9,803 nucleotides of DNA from JBKPFU01 sp046728975 (GTDB taxonomy: Bacteria > Actinomycetota > Thermoleophilia > Gaiellales > Gaiellaceae). The first letter of the stretch is position 1. The number at the start of each line of letters is the position of its first letter. Where the stretch lies: NCBI GenBank assembly GCA_046728975.1, contig JBKPFU010000055.1:1-9803 (forward strand), read 5' to 3'. The notes below the pieces were generated by a model. It was not told the DNA's origin, did not search any database, and saw nothing but the letters and a program-made list of their open reading frames with translations. This document shows positions 1 to 6,568 of this stretch, in pieces. The translations under genes and the position numbers were made by a program.

Positions 1-831
1 GCCGGGCTCATGGCCGGCGAGATCGTGGCCGGGATCATTGCCGACTCGCTGGCGCTGCTCGCCGACGCCGGGCACATGCTCACGGACGCGGCCGCGCTCG
101 GCCTTGCGCTGTTTGCGGCCGCCGTCGCTCAACGTCCCGCGCGAGGCCGCTGGACATTCGGGTTCAAGCGCGTCGAGATCCTGGCGGCCCAAGCCAACGG
201 GCTCACCCTGTTGCTCGTCGGCGTCTGGATTGTCTACAGCGCCGCGCGACGACTGGTCTCGCCGCCGGAGGTGCGCGGCGGCCTCGTGCTCACGGTCGCA
301 CTGGTCGGCGTCGTGGTGAGCTTCGCCGCCTCCGCGCTGCTCAGGAGGCCGAGCCGCGAGAGCCTGAACGTGCGGGGCGCCTTCTTGCACGTCGCGACCG
401 ATCTTGCGGCCTTCGCCGGAACCGCCCTTGCAGGCGCACTCGTTCTCGCCACCGGCTGGGACCGCTTCGACCCGCTGGCAAGCCTCGCGGTCGCAGCGCT
501 GATCTTCTGGTCGGGCGCGGTCCTTCTTCGCGACTCGACGCGCATCCTGCTCGAGATCTCCCCCGACGAGCCGCGCGACGTGGCAGAGGCGATGCTCGCC
601 ATGCCGGATGTCGTCGAGGTGCACGACCTGCACGTGTGGACGGTCAGCAGCGGATTCCCGTCCCTTTCCGCACACGTGCTCGTTCGTCCCGACGCCGACT
701 GCCACGAAATCCGCCGCAACCTCGCCGCCATGTTGGCGGAGCGCTTTCGGCTCGAGCACACGACACTCCAGGTCGAGCACGCAGGTGCCCGTCGCCGGCT
801 GGGGATCGAGCTGCCGCTCACGCGGCCCTGA
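1..831 (+). CDS. Cation diffusion facilitator (CDF) zinc/divalent metal exporter, 5'-truncated
   Basis: Inner-membrane proton-coupled exporter of Zn2+ or related divalent metals, by family. The frame is open to the left edge and the visible protein begins within the first membrane region, so the real start lies outside the window; the ATG at 10 is internal. Numbering from that Met, the membrane metal site is visible as two HxxxD motifs: H22-D26 in TM2 (ADAGHMLTD) and H127-D131 in TM5 (LHVATD). Hydrophobic segments follow the usual six-helix pattern. The cytoplasmic domain starts near residue 185 and carries the typical VHDLHVWTVSSG strand. The histidine-rich loop of many CzcD/ZitB relatives is missing; the TM4-TM5 linker is short and Arg-rich. 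About 276 residues are present, so only a short N-terminal piece is lost. Metal specificity cannot be read from sequence. A hairpin element begins at the base after the TGA stop. Confidence 0.93.
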   Translation, partial: AGLMAGEIVAGIIADSLALLADAGHMLTDAAALGLALFAAAVAQRPARGRWTFGFKRVEILAAQANGLTLLLVGVWIVYSAARRLVSPPEVRGGLVLTVALVGVVVSFAASALLRRPSRESLNVRGAFLHVATDLAAFAGTALAGALVLATGWDRFDPLASLAVAALIFWSGAVLLRDSTRILLEISPDEPRDVAEAMLAMPDVVEVHDLHVWTVSSGFPSLSAHVLVRPDADCHEIRRNLAAMLAERFRLEHTTLQVEHAGARRRLGIELPLTRP

Positions 832-889
832 GGCATCGATTGCGATGCCGACCGTCAGGACGCGCGCTTCATGCGCGCGTCCGTCTGAA
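832..889 (+). repeat. Two-hairpin dispersed element, copy 1
   Basis: The element starts at the base after the CDF stop codon. Stem I is GGCATCG (832-838), loop ATTG, CGATGCC (843-849). Stem II is GGACGCGCGC (858-867), loop TTCAT, GCGCGCGTCC (873-882). It is extended by TCA (855-857) pairing with TGA (886-888) across a one-sided GTC bulge (883-885). A homologous copy lies on the minus strand at 7531-7472, with the same order, orientation to the upstream gene, bulge and 16-nt right arm CGCGCGTCCGTCTGAA. Stem I differs from copy 2 by two paired substitutions that keep pairing. No T-tract follows, so it is not a classical intrinsic terminator. It could be an actinobacterial-style U-less terminator, a 3'-UTR stabiliser or a REP/MITE-like repeat. 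Structure and homology are seen; function is inferred. Confidence 0.75.
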
Positions 890-906
890 TCCACCAGTCG
901 ACCCGC

Positions 907-935
907 TTGCCGAAACCGCTGCCGCTTCTTAGTCT
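907..935 (+). promoter_or_regulatory. Candidate sigma70-type promoter for the dehydrogenase-led operon
   Basis: A -35-like TTGCCG (907-912) is separated by 17 bp from a -10-like TAGTCT (930-935). Transcription would begin near 941-942, only a few bases before the GTG start at 946. No Shine-Dalgarno sequence is present there, so a leaderless or near-leaderless mRNA would fit. Matches to consensus are partial. Confidence 0.35.
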
Positions 936-945
936 CTGGCACTTC

Positions 946-1680
946 GTGGCCGCGCTGGCCGGCAAGACCGCAATTGTCACGGGCGCCTCGAGCGGAATGG
1001 GCGCCGCGATTTCCGCTGCCCTCGTGCGCGAAGGCGCGCAGGTTGTCGGCGGAGCGCGCCGCACCGAGCAGATCGCGCCGGATGTGATCGCGCACGCCCT
1101 CGACGTGACCGATCGCGGAAGCTGCGAGGAATTCGTCGAATTTGCGGTCGGGGAGCTCGAGAAGATCGACGTCCTCGTCAACAATGCAGGGCTCGGCCTC
1201 GGCCGCGACCCCTTCGACGACAGCACCGAGGAGGACGAGGAAGTTGTCCTCGAGACGAACGTTCACGGACTGATCCGCATGACCCGCCTGTGCCTCCCGC
1301 ACCTCGCCGAATACGGGCACATCGTCAACATGGGCTCGATCGCCGGGCGTCAGGCGTATGACAACGCCGCCCTGTACGTGGCCTCGAAGTTCGCCGTACG
1401 AGGATTCACCTACGCGCTGCGCGAGGATCTCCTCGGCCGCCCGATCAAACTGACGACGGTCGACCCTGGCCTCGTCGAGACGAACTTCTCGAGAGTCCGC
1501 TTTCGCGGCGACGAGGAGAAGGCGAGCGCGGTCTACAGGGGAGTCGAGGCGATGACGCCGGAGGACATTGCCGAGTGCGTCGTCTTCGCCGTCACCAGGC
1601 CGCGACACGTGAATGTCGACGAGCTCGTCGTGAAGGCGCTTGCGCAGTCGGGCCCCGCTCGTATTCTCAGAACGGAGTAG
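946..1680 (+). CDS. YdfG-like NADP-dependent short-chain dehydrogenase (SDR)
   Basis: Cytosolic oxidoreductase of the classical SDR family, 244 residues, the usual length. From the GTG at 946 the protein shows the TGxxxGxG cofactor loop (T12-G19), an ArgArg pair after strand 2 (R38-R39, favouring NADP), an acidic residue at D53, NNAG (79-82) and catalytic N105, S131, Y144 and K148 (YVASK). The C-terminal third (PGLVETNFSRVRFRGDEEKA, then TPEDIAE and the RPRHVNVDEL region) closely resembles E. coli YdfG, a 3-hydroxy acid/L-allo-threonine dehydrogenase, so a small hydroxy acid is the likely substrate. The open frame extends to a TTG at 907, but those extra 13 residues are unlike an SDR N-terminus; MAALAGKTAIVTG is typical. 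No Shine-Dalgarno is seen. It is the first gene of a four-gene plus-strand cluster, with 5 bp to the next gene. The exact substrate is uncertain. Confidence 0.92.
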   Translation: MAALAGKTAIVTGASSGMGAAISAALVREGAQVVGGARRTEQIAPDVIAHALDVTDRGSCEEFVEFAVGELEKIDVLVNNAGLGLGRDPFDDSTEEDEEVVLETNVHGLIRMTRLCLPHLAEYGHIVNMGSIAGRQAYDNAALYVASKFAVRGFTYALREDLLGRPIKLTTVDPGLVETNFSRVRFRGDEEKASAVYRGVEAMTPEDIAECVVFAVTRPRHVNVDELVVKALAQSGPARILRTE

Positions 1681-1685
1681 CCGCG

Positions 1686-3749
1686 GTGGCCCTGACGATC
1701 CTCGAAGGCTCGACCTTCTGCATCTGCGATGAGCGCGGAGATGTCGACCACGAGACGCACGGTTTCTACAGCGAGGACACCCGCTTTCTTTCCTGCCTGC
1801 GCCTGACCGTCAACGGGGCGACGCCGCTGCTTCTGTCCTCCGGCAAGGTCGAGTACTTCTCGGCCGCGTTCTACCTGCGCAACCCACTCGCGGGGGGCCT
1901 TCCTCAGGACTCGATCTCGATCATGCGTGAGCGCTTCGTCGGCGAGGGCATGCAGGACCAGCTGACCGTCCAGAACCAGAGCATGGAGGCCCAGGAGTTC
2001 GAGGTCGGGCTCGAGTTCGGGACCGATTTCGCGGACATCCTCTCGGTCAAGAACCACGACTTTGCACTCGGCGACCCGCTCCGCGCCGAGCCGCTTCCGC
2101 CGATGGTCGAGAGCGAATACGAAGCCGACGACAACCAGTTCGTGCTCGTGGACGGGAACGGGCAGAACGCGCAGACGCAGGTCATCCTGTCCGAGCGCGG
2201 TGACGTCGACGGAAGCAAGGTGTGCTATCGCATCGCGCTCGGGCCGCGCGAGCGTTGGGAGCTCCGGATCGACATCATCCCGTCGCTCGACGGCGACAAG
2301 ATCGTTCCGCGAGCCGCGGAGCGACGGTTCGGCGACGAGATGACGCGCGTCCGGGAGTCGCTCGCCGCGTGGCGGCTGCGCGTCCCGCAGATCCGCGCCG
2401 ACTGGGACGACCTCGGGCAGTCCTTCTTCCGCTCGGTCTCCGACCTAGCCTCGCTGCGCATGCGGCGCGGGAGGGTCGGCCGCCTGCCGGCGGCAGGGAT
2501 GCCGTGGTTCATGACGGTCTTCGGTCGTGACACGCTGATCACGTGCCTCCAGACGCTGCTGTTCGGGCCAGAGCTCGCGCGCAGCGCGCTGGAGGTGCTC
2601 GCCGAGCTGCAGGCGCACGAGGACAACCCCGACATCGACGCGGAGCCCGGCAAGATCGTCCACGAGGTCCGCAACGGCAAGGCCGCCGAGAAGTGGTTCC
2701 GTAGCTACTACGGAACGGTCGACGCGACCCCGCTGTACCTGATCCTGCTCTCCGAGGTCTGGCGCTGGACCGACGACGCGCAGATGGTGCGCGACCTGAA
2801 GGAGCCGGCAATGCGCGCGCTCGCCTGGATAGACGGGTACGCGGACCGCGACGGCGACGGGCTCACGGAGTACCAGCGGCGGACCGAGCGCGGGCTCGAC
2901 AACCAGTCGTGGAAGGACTCGTTCGACTCGCAGCGCTTCTCCGACGGGACGATTGCGAAGCCCCCGATCGCGCCCTGCGAGGTGCAGGGGTACATCTACG
3001 ACGCGAAGCGGCGCACGGCGGAGCTCGCGCGAGAGGTCTGGCGCGATCGAGTGCTGGCCGAGCGCCTCCAGAAGGACGCCGACGAGCTGCGCCGAGCGTT
3101 CGACGAGAGGTTCTGGAGCGACCGGCGCGGCGGCTGCTACGTGCTGGCGCTCGACGGCGAGAAGCAACAGGTCGACTCCGTCTGCTCGAACATGGGCCAC
3201 CTGCTCTGGAGCGGCATCGTGCCGGCGGAGCGGGTCGATGCGGTGGTCGACCAGCTGATGGGCGAGCAGCTCTGGTCGGGGTGGGGCGTGCGGACGATGT
3301 CGTCCGGCGACGCCGGCTACAACCCGCTCTCGTACCACAACGGAACCATCTGGCCGCACGACAACTCCCTGATCGCGCACGGTCTTGCGAGGTACGCCCG
3401 CTGGCCGGAGGCGCAGCGGATCGTACGCAGGATGCTGACCGCGGCCCGGCACTTCGACTACCAGCTGCCGGAGGTATTTGCCGGTTTGTCGCGCTCGGAG
3501 ACGCCCTTCCCGATTGCGTACCCGACTGCGGCCCGGCCGCAGGCGTGGGCGGCGGGGACGCCCGTTCTACTCCTCCAGGTTCTGCTCGGGCTCGAGCCCG
3601 ATCGCGCTCGGCACCAGCTGGTGACGCGCGTTCCAGACGAGCTCCCCTCCTGGGCCGGGCGGTCGCTTCGGCTGACCGGCGTGCGGGCCTTCGACCGCCT
3701 CTGGGACGTCCGCCTCGATAATGGGCGGGTAATCGTCGAGGAGGAATAA
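1686..3749 (+). CDS. Amylo-alpha-1,6-glucosidase / glycogen-debranching-type glycoside hydrolase
   Basis: Expected to hydrolyse alpha-glucosidic linkages, possibly alpha-1,6 branches of a glycogen-like or related oligosaccharide. The 687-residue protein has two parts. Residues 1 to about 220 form the bacterial glycogen-debranching N-terminal beta domain (EGSTFCICDERGD and HGFYSEDTRFLS are hallmark stretches). From about 250 onward lies an (alpha/alpha)6-barrel. Barrel signatures are MPWFMTVFGRD (272-282), LTEYQR (393-398), NQSWKDS (406-412), YHNGTIWPHDN (550-560) and LPEVF around E596. D411 and E596 are candidate catalytic acids by analogy only. The frame is open back to 1575, but that would overlap the dehydrogenase and add a basic, unrelated tail. 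The GTG at 1686 has GGAG at 1674-1677 with 8-nt spacing and starts the conserved domain. No signal peptide is seen, so a cytosolic location is likely. The true substrate may be something other than glycogen. Confidence 0.88.
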   Translation: MALTILEGSTFCICDERGDVDHETHGFYSEDTRFLSCLRLTVNGATPLLLSSGKVEYFSAAFYLRNPLAGGLPQDSISIMRERFVGEGMQDQLTVQNQSMEAQEFEVGLEFGTDFADILSVKNHDFALGDPLRAEPLPPMVESEYEADDNQFVLVDGNGQNAQTQVILSERGDVDGSKVCYRIALGPRERWELRIDIIPSLDGDKIVPRAAERRFGDEMTRVRESLAAWRLRVPQIRADWDDLGQSFFRSVSDLASLRMRRGRVGRLPAAGMPWFMTVFGRDTLITCLQTLLFGPELARSALEVLAELQAHEDNPDIDAEPGKIVHEVRNGKAAEKWFRSYYGTVDATPLYLILLSEVWRWTDDAQMVRDLKEPAMRALAWIDGYADRDGDGLTEYQRRTERGLDNQSWKDSFDSQRFSDGTIAKPPIAPCEVQGYIYDAKRRTAELAREVWRDRVLAERLQKDADELRRAFDERFWSDRRGGCYVLALDGEKQQVDSVCSNMGHLLWSGIVPAERVDAVVDQLMGEQLWSGWGVRTMSSGDAGYNPLSYHNGTIWPHDNSLIAHGLARYARWPEAQRIVRRMLTAARHFDYQLPEVFAGLSRSETPFPIAYPTAARPQAWAAGTPVLLLQVLLGLEPDRARHQLVTRVPDELPSWAGRSLRLTGVRAFDRLWDVRLDNGRVIVEEE

Positions 3750-3750
3750 G

Positions 3751-3783
3751 GTGCGCCCTCCGGCAACGGACACCACCGCGCAC
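3751..3783 (+). other. Nested intercistronic hairpin with GCAA tetraloop
   Basis: The outer stem GTGCGC (3751-3756) pairs with GCGCAC (3778-3783). The inner stem TCCG (3759-3762) and CGGA (3767-3770) is capped by GCAA, a GNRA-type tetraloop. An asymmetric internal loop separates the stems. The fold fills almost the whole 36-bp gap and contains the GTG of the possible minicistron, ending two bases before the glycosyltransferase ATG. Pairing is seen directly; stability and role are not tested. Confidence 0.4.
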
Positions 3784-3786
3784 TAA
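3751..3786 (+). CDS. Possible 11-codon coupling minicistron (MRPPATDTTAH)
   Basis: GTG at 3751 is preceded by GAGGAGG (3738-3744) with a 6-nt spacer, the best ribosome-binding site in this operon. Eleven codons later the TAA stop (3784-3786) shares its last A with the ATG of the glycosyltransferase (TAATG). The glycosyltransferase has no Shine-Dalgarno of its own, so ribosomes ending this short frame could reinitiate there. The purine run also encodes the Glu-Glu-Glu tail of the upstream enzyme, so it could be coincidental. No function for the peptide is proposed. Confidence 0.3.
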   Translation: MRPPATDTTAH

Positions 3787-4823
3787 TGCGCATCGCGATC
3801 CTCGCGCCACCCTGGTTCGCCGTTCCGCCAAGCGGCTACGGCGGGATCGAGTGGGTCGTGTTGCTGCTTGCGAACGGGTTGGTGGACGACGGGCACAACG
3901 TGACGCTGTTCGCCTCAGGCGACTCGCGGACGAAAGCGGGCCTCGCGTGGGTGTACGAGCAGGCGCCGAGCGAGCAGATCGGTCGCTCACTACCGGACCT
4001 CCGACATTCGTTCAGCTGCTACGAGCGAGCGGACGAGTTCGACGTAATCAACGATCACTCTGGACCGCTTGCTGCGGTCCTCGGGGGACTCGTCCGCACG
4101 CCTGTCCTGCACACGGCCCACGGCCCGCTGATCGGCGAGCCCGGAAACGTGTACGACGGCATCGGCGCGCTCGCGCCGGACGTCGGGCTCGTCTCCCTCT
4201 CGCTCAACCAGCGCGCGCCCAAGCCCGACCTGAACTGGGTCGCCAACTGCCCGAACGCGCTCGACCTCCAGGTCTACCCCTGCCATCCGCACCCCGGGGA
4301 TTACCTGCTCTTCCTCGGGCGCATGAGCGCCGACAAGGGCGCGCATCGCGCGATCGCCGTCGCGATGGAGCTCGGCCTTCCGCTCAAGCTGGCCGGGAAG
4401 AAGCAGGATCCGAAGGAGGAGCGGTACTTCCACGAGCTGGTCGAGCCGCACCTCGTCGGCGACATCGAGTACCTCGGCGAGGTCACGCACGGCGAGAAGG
4501 TCGAGCTGCTCCAGAACGCGCGCGCAACGTTGTTCCCGATCGAGTGGGAGGAGCCGTTCGGCCTCGTGATGATCGAGTCGATGGCGTGCGGAACTCCGGT
4601 CATCGCCACGCGCCACGGGGCAGTGCCCGAGGTGATCGAGGATGGGCGCAGCGGCGTGATCGTCGACAGCTACCGCGACATGCCCGCAGCGCTCGAGAAA
4701 GCGGACGCCCTCGATCCGCTGGAGTGCCGGAGATACGTCGAAGAGCAGTTCGCGCCGGAGCGCATGGTGCAGGACTACATCCAGGCTTACGAGGCAGCCG
4801 TAGAACGAGTCGGAGTACCGTGA
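3786..4823 (+). CDS. Glycosyltransferase family 4 (GT-B fold, retaining)
   Basis: Transfers a sugar from a nucleotide-sugar donor to an unknown acceptor, probably in the cytosol or at the inner membrane face. The 345-residue protein starts with a GT4 N-terminus (MRIAILAPPWF) and the acceptor-domain glycine loop SGYGGIEW (16-23). The C-terminal donor domain has the LGRMSADKG segment (basic R179 and K184) and the E-x7-E motif at E256/E264 in EEPFGLVMIESMACGTPVIA. Length and motif order are complete. ATG 3786 is the only sensible in-frame start after the preceding stop, but no Shine-Dalgarno lies before it; coupling through the short frame at 3751 is possible. The next gene begins 1 bp after its stop. 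Its place behind a debranching-type enzyme suggests alpha-glucan or compatible-solute glycoside metabolism. Donor and product cannot be told from sequence. Confidence 0.92.
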   Translation: MRIAILAPPWFAVPPSGYGGIEWVVLLLANGLVDDGHNVTLFASGDSRTKAGLAWVYEQAPSEQIGRSLPDLRHSFSCYERADEFDVINDHSGPLAAVLGGLVRTPVLHTAHGPLIGEPGNVYDGIGALAPDVGLVSLSLNQRAPKPDLNWVANCPNALDLQVYPCHPHPGDYLLFLGRMSADKGAHRAIAVAMELGLPLKLAGKKQDPKEERYFHELVEPHLVGDIEYLGEVTHGEKVELLQNARATLFPIEWEEPFGLVMIESMACGTPVIATRHGAVPEVIEDGRSGVIVDSYRDMPAALEKADALDPLECRRYVEEQFAPERMVQDYIQAYEAAVERVGVP

Positions 4824-4824
4824 G

Positions 4825-5781
4825 TTGAGAGCCACCGCCCTTGTCGCGATCGCCTGCGCAATCGTCTGCGCCGGCGCCGCTTCGCGGCCGCTTCCCGCCG
4901 CTTATGGGTCGCCGTCGTGGTCGCCCGACGGCAAGCACCTCGTGTTCGTGAGCGCACGCGGGCCGAAAGGGTGGATCGTCTCGGTTCGGGCGACGGGCGT
5001 AGGCCTTCGCCGCCTTACGCTTGCGAACGTCCCCTTCCAGGTCGTGTGGTCGCCGCGAGGCGACCGGATCGCCTACGCGACGAGCGCTGGTTTGTTCGTG
5101 ATCGACCGAGACGGAAAGGGAAAGCGGAGGCTCGGAGTCGGAACCGACATCGCGTGGTCGCCGGACGGAACGCGGATCGCGTTCACCGGCGCCGGCAGCA
5201 GCGGGCCGATCCAGGTCGTGAACGCCGACGGCACCGGCCATCGCCAGGTGACGAGCGGAAGGTACGACCGCTCTCCGGCGTGGTCGCCGGACGGCCGGCT
5301 CGTGTTCGGACGTGCGACGGGAGCCGGCGAGGTTCAGGACCTCTACGTCGTCGGCGCCGACGGGGCGGGCCTGCGGCCGTTCGGCCGCCAGGGCGCGGCG
5401 CCGGCCTGGTCGCCTGACGGGCAGCGGGTCGCCTACTGGCGGCGGACCCAGAACGGCGTCGCTCTGGCCGTCGCAAACGCCGACGGCACGGAAGAGCTGA
5501 CGCTGACGCGCTCCGTGCCCTCGTTCAGCGGCGTGCCGCAATGGTCGGCAGACGGCCGCCGCCTGCTCTTTAACATCTGCTCGCCGTTCGGCCCCTGCCG
5601 GATCGACGTCGCGGAGGCGGACGGGACGTCCGTCAGGCGGATCGCGACCGGCCAGGACCCGGTCTGGGCGCCGAGCGCGCGCCGCGTCGCGTTCACGACC
5701 CGGCGGCTCTGCCGCAGCTCCGGGATCTTCCTCGTCAATCCCGACGGCACTCGCCTGAAGGCGCTTACGCCCTGCCGCTAG
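4825..5781 (+). CDS. Exported seven-bladed PD40/TolB-like beta-propeller protein
   Basis: A 318-residue protein with a hydrophobic N-terminal segment (residues 3-19, ending AGAAS) that looks like a signal peptide, followed by a beta-propeller. Seven WSPDG-type repeats have their Trp at residues 32, 75, 111, 153, 195, 240 and 281, at 36-45 residue spacing, which fits seven blades of the WD40-like/TolB class. Such domains bind proteins or glycans and usually lack catalysis. Four cysteines (C252, C258, C296, C317) cluster in the last two blades and the tail and could form disulfides outside the cytoplasm. The start is a TTG one base after the upstream TGA, with GGAG at 4812-4815; no ATG or GTG gives the signal peptide. 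It is the last gene of the plus-strand cluster. Its 3' end overlaps the convergent acetyltransferase gene by 17 bp. Its partner is unknown. Confidence 0.87.
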   Translation: MRATALVAIACAIVCAGAASRPLPAAYGSPSWSPDGKHLVFVSARGPKGWIVSVRATGVGLRRLTLANVPFQVVWSPRGDRIAYATSAGLFVIDRDGKGKRRLGVGTDIAWSPDGTRIAFTGAGSSGPIQVVNADGTGHRQVTSGRYDRSPAWSPDGRLVFGRATGAGEVQDLYVVGADGAGLRPFGRQGAAPAWSPDGQRVAYWRRTQNGVALAVANADGTEELTLTRSVPSFSGVPQWSADGRRLLFNICSPFGPCRIDVAEADGTSVRRIATGQDPVWAPSARRVAFTTRRLCRSSGIFLVNPDGTRLKALTPCR

Positions 5782-6568
5782 TGTCGGCCTCGGCCGAAGA
5801 CAGGTAGTTCGGCCGCACGTACCGGAACTCGAAGCCGGAGCGCTCGATGTTGCGGTACGAGTTGCTCATCTTCCCTTCGACCCGCTCGCCCGTCTCCGTC
5901 ACGAGCGTCTTTGCACCGGCCGCGCCCGCCGCACGAACGCGCGCGCTAAGAATCGCGTTCTGGGCGCCGCGGCGGCGAAACTCCGGCAGCGTGCCGGCCA
6001 GGCCGAACCACCCGACGCCGTCGCGAACGAACACCGCGCCGGTCGCGGCGGGCGTCTCGCGATCGTAGGCGACGAAGCAGCGCCAACCATCGCGCCCAGG
6101 CAGACAGGCTGCCCAGTCACGAAAGAGCTCGGGCGTCCCATAGGCGCGGACGAAAACGTCCCCGAAGTCCGCCGCGCGATCGACCCCGACCTCCTCGACG
6201 CGGAGATCCGTCTCCACGTCGGGCGGCTCTTCAATCCCTCGCTCGAACTTCGCCCACGCATACCCGGTATGGAAGCCGCGTTCGTCGAGCCACAGTCGCA
6301 GCTCGCGGGGCCGGGCGAGCGGGTGCGGCGAGATCGCATAGTCGACTCCGAACTCGTCGAAGAACCCGGCGATCTCGTCCAGCTGGCGCTCGGTCGCCGG
6401 ACGCTCGAGGCCGAGCCCGAGGACACGGTTGAACATCGCCGACCTCGGCAGGGCCGGGAGGGCGAGACAAAGGGCGTCGCCGATTTCGACGGCAGGTGCG
6501 TCATCGGGTGCCGCCGCGTAAAGGTCTCGAAACGCTTCAAGTTCGCCGAGCTCCGCCGGATGGCTCAA
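5765..6568 (-). CDS. GNAT-family N-acetyltransferase, two-domain type
   Basis: Acetyl-CoA-dependent acyltransferase by family; substrate unknown. From the chosen start it has 267 residues. The C-terminal half (about 121-250) is a GNAT domain with motif A at about 187-207 (FGLAGTLPEFRRRGAQNAIL), including the RRRGAQ pyrophosphate loop, then NSYRNIERSGF, a usual late GNAT stretch. The N-terminal half (1 to about 110) may be a second, degenerate GNAT-like domain. The frame is open to a GTG at 6613, but a TTG at 6568 is better: it overlaps the upstream hydrolase stop as TTGA and has GGGAG at 6581-6577 with 8-nt spacing. It probably shares a transcript with the hydrolase and is translationally coupled to it. 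The 3' end overlaps the propeller gene, with no room for a terminator between them. Confidence 0.87.
   Translation of the reverse strand: MSHPAELGELEAFRDLYAAAPDDAPAVEIGDALCLALPALPRSAMFNRVLGLGLERPATERQLDEIAGFFDEFGVDYAISPHPLARPRELRLWLDERGFHTGYAWAKFERGIEEPPDVETDLRVEEVGVDRAADFGDVFVRAYGTPELFRDWAACLPGRDGWRCFVAYDRETPAATGAVFVRDGVGWFGLAGTLPEFRRRGAQNAILSARVRAAGAAGAKTLVTETGERVEGKMSNSYRNIERSGFEFRYVRPNYLSSAEADTSGRA

Noticed and set aside
907..945. TTG start of the dehydrogenase at 907
   Set aside because: The 13 extra residues do not resemble an SDR N-terminus, and the region fits a promoter.
1575..1685. N-terminal extension of the debranching enzyme
   Set aside because: It would overlap the dehydrogenase by about 100 bp with a basic, unrelated sequence, while GTG 1686 has a ribosome-binding site and begins the conserved domain.
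2344..2354. Possible third copy of the element core (GACGCGCGTCC)
   Set aside because: It lies inside the debranching enzyme coding sequence, has no stem I and no right-arm flank.
2445..3990. Long minus-strand open frames opposite the debranching enzyme
   Set aside because: Arg/Pro/Ala-rich shadows; the plus-strand frame contains all expected glycosidase motifs.
4849..4872. Lipoprotein lipobox around the cysteines of the propeller's signal segment
   Set aside because: The residues before C11 and C15 do not match the usual Leu-Ala-Gly/Ala-Cys pattern.
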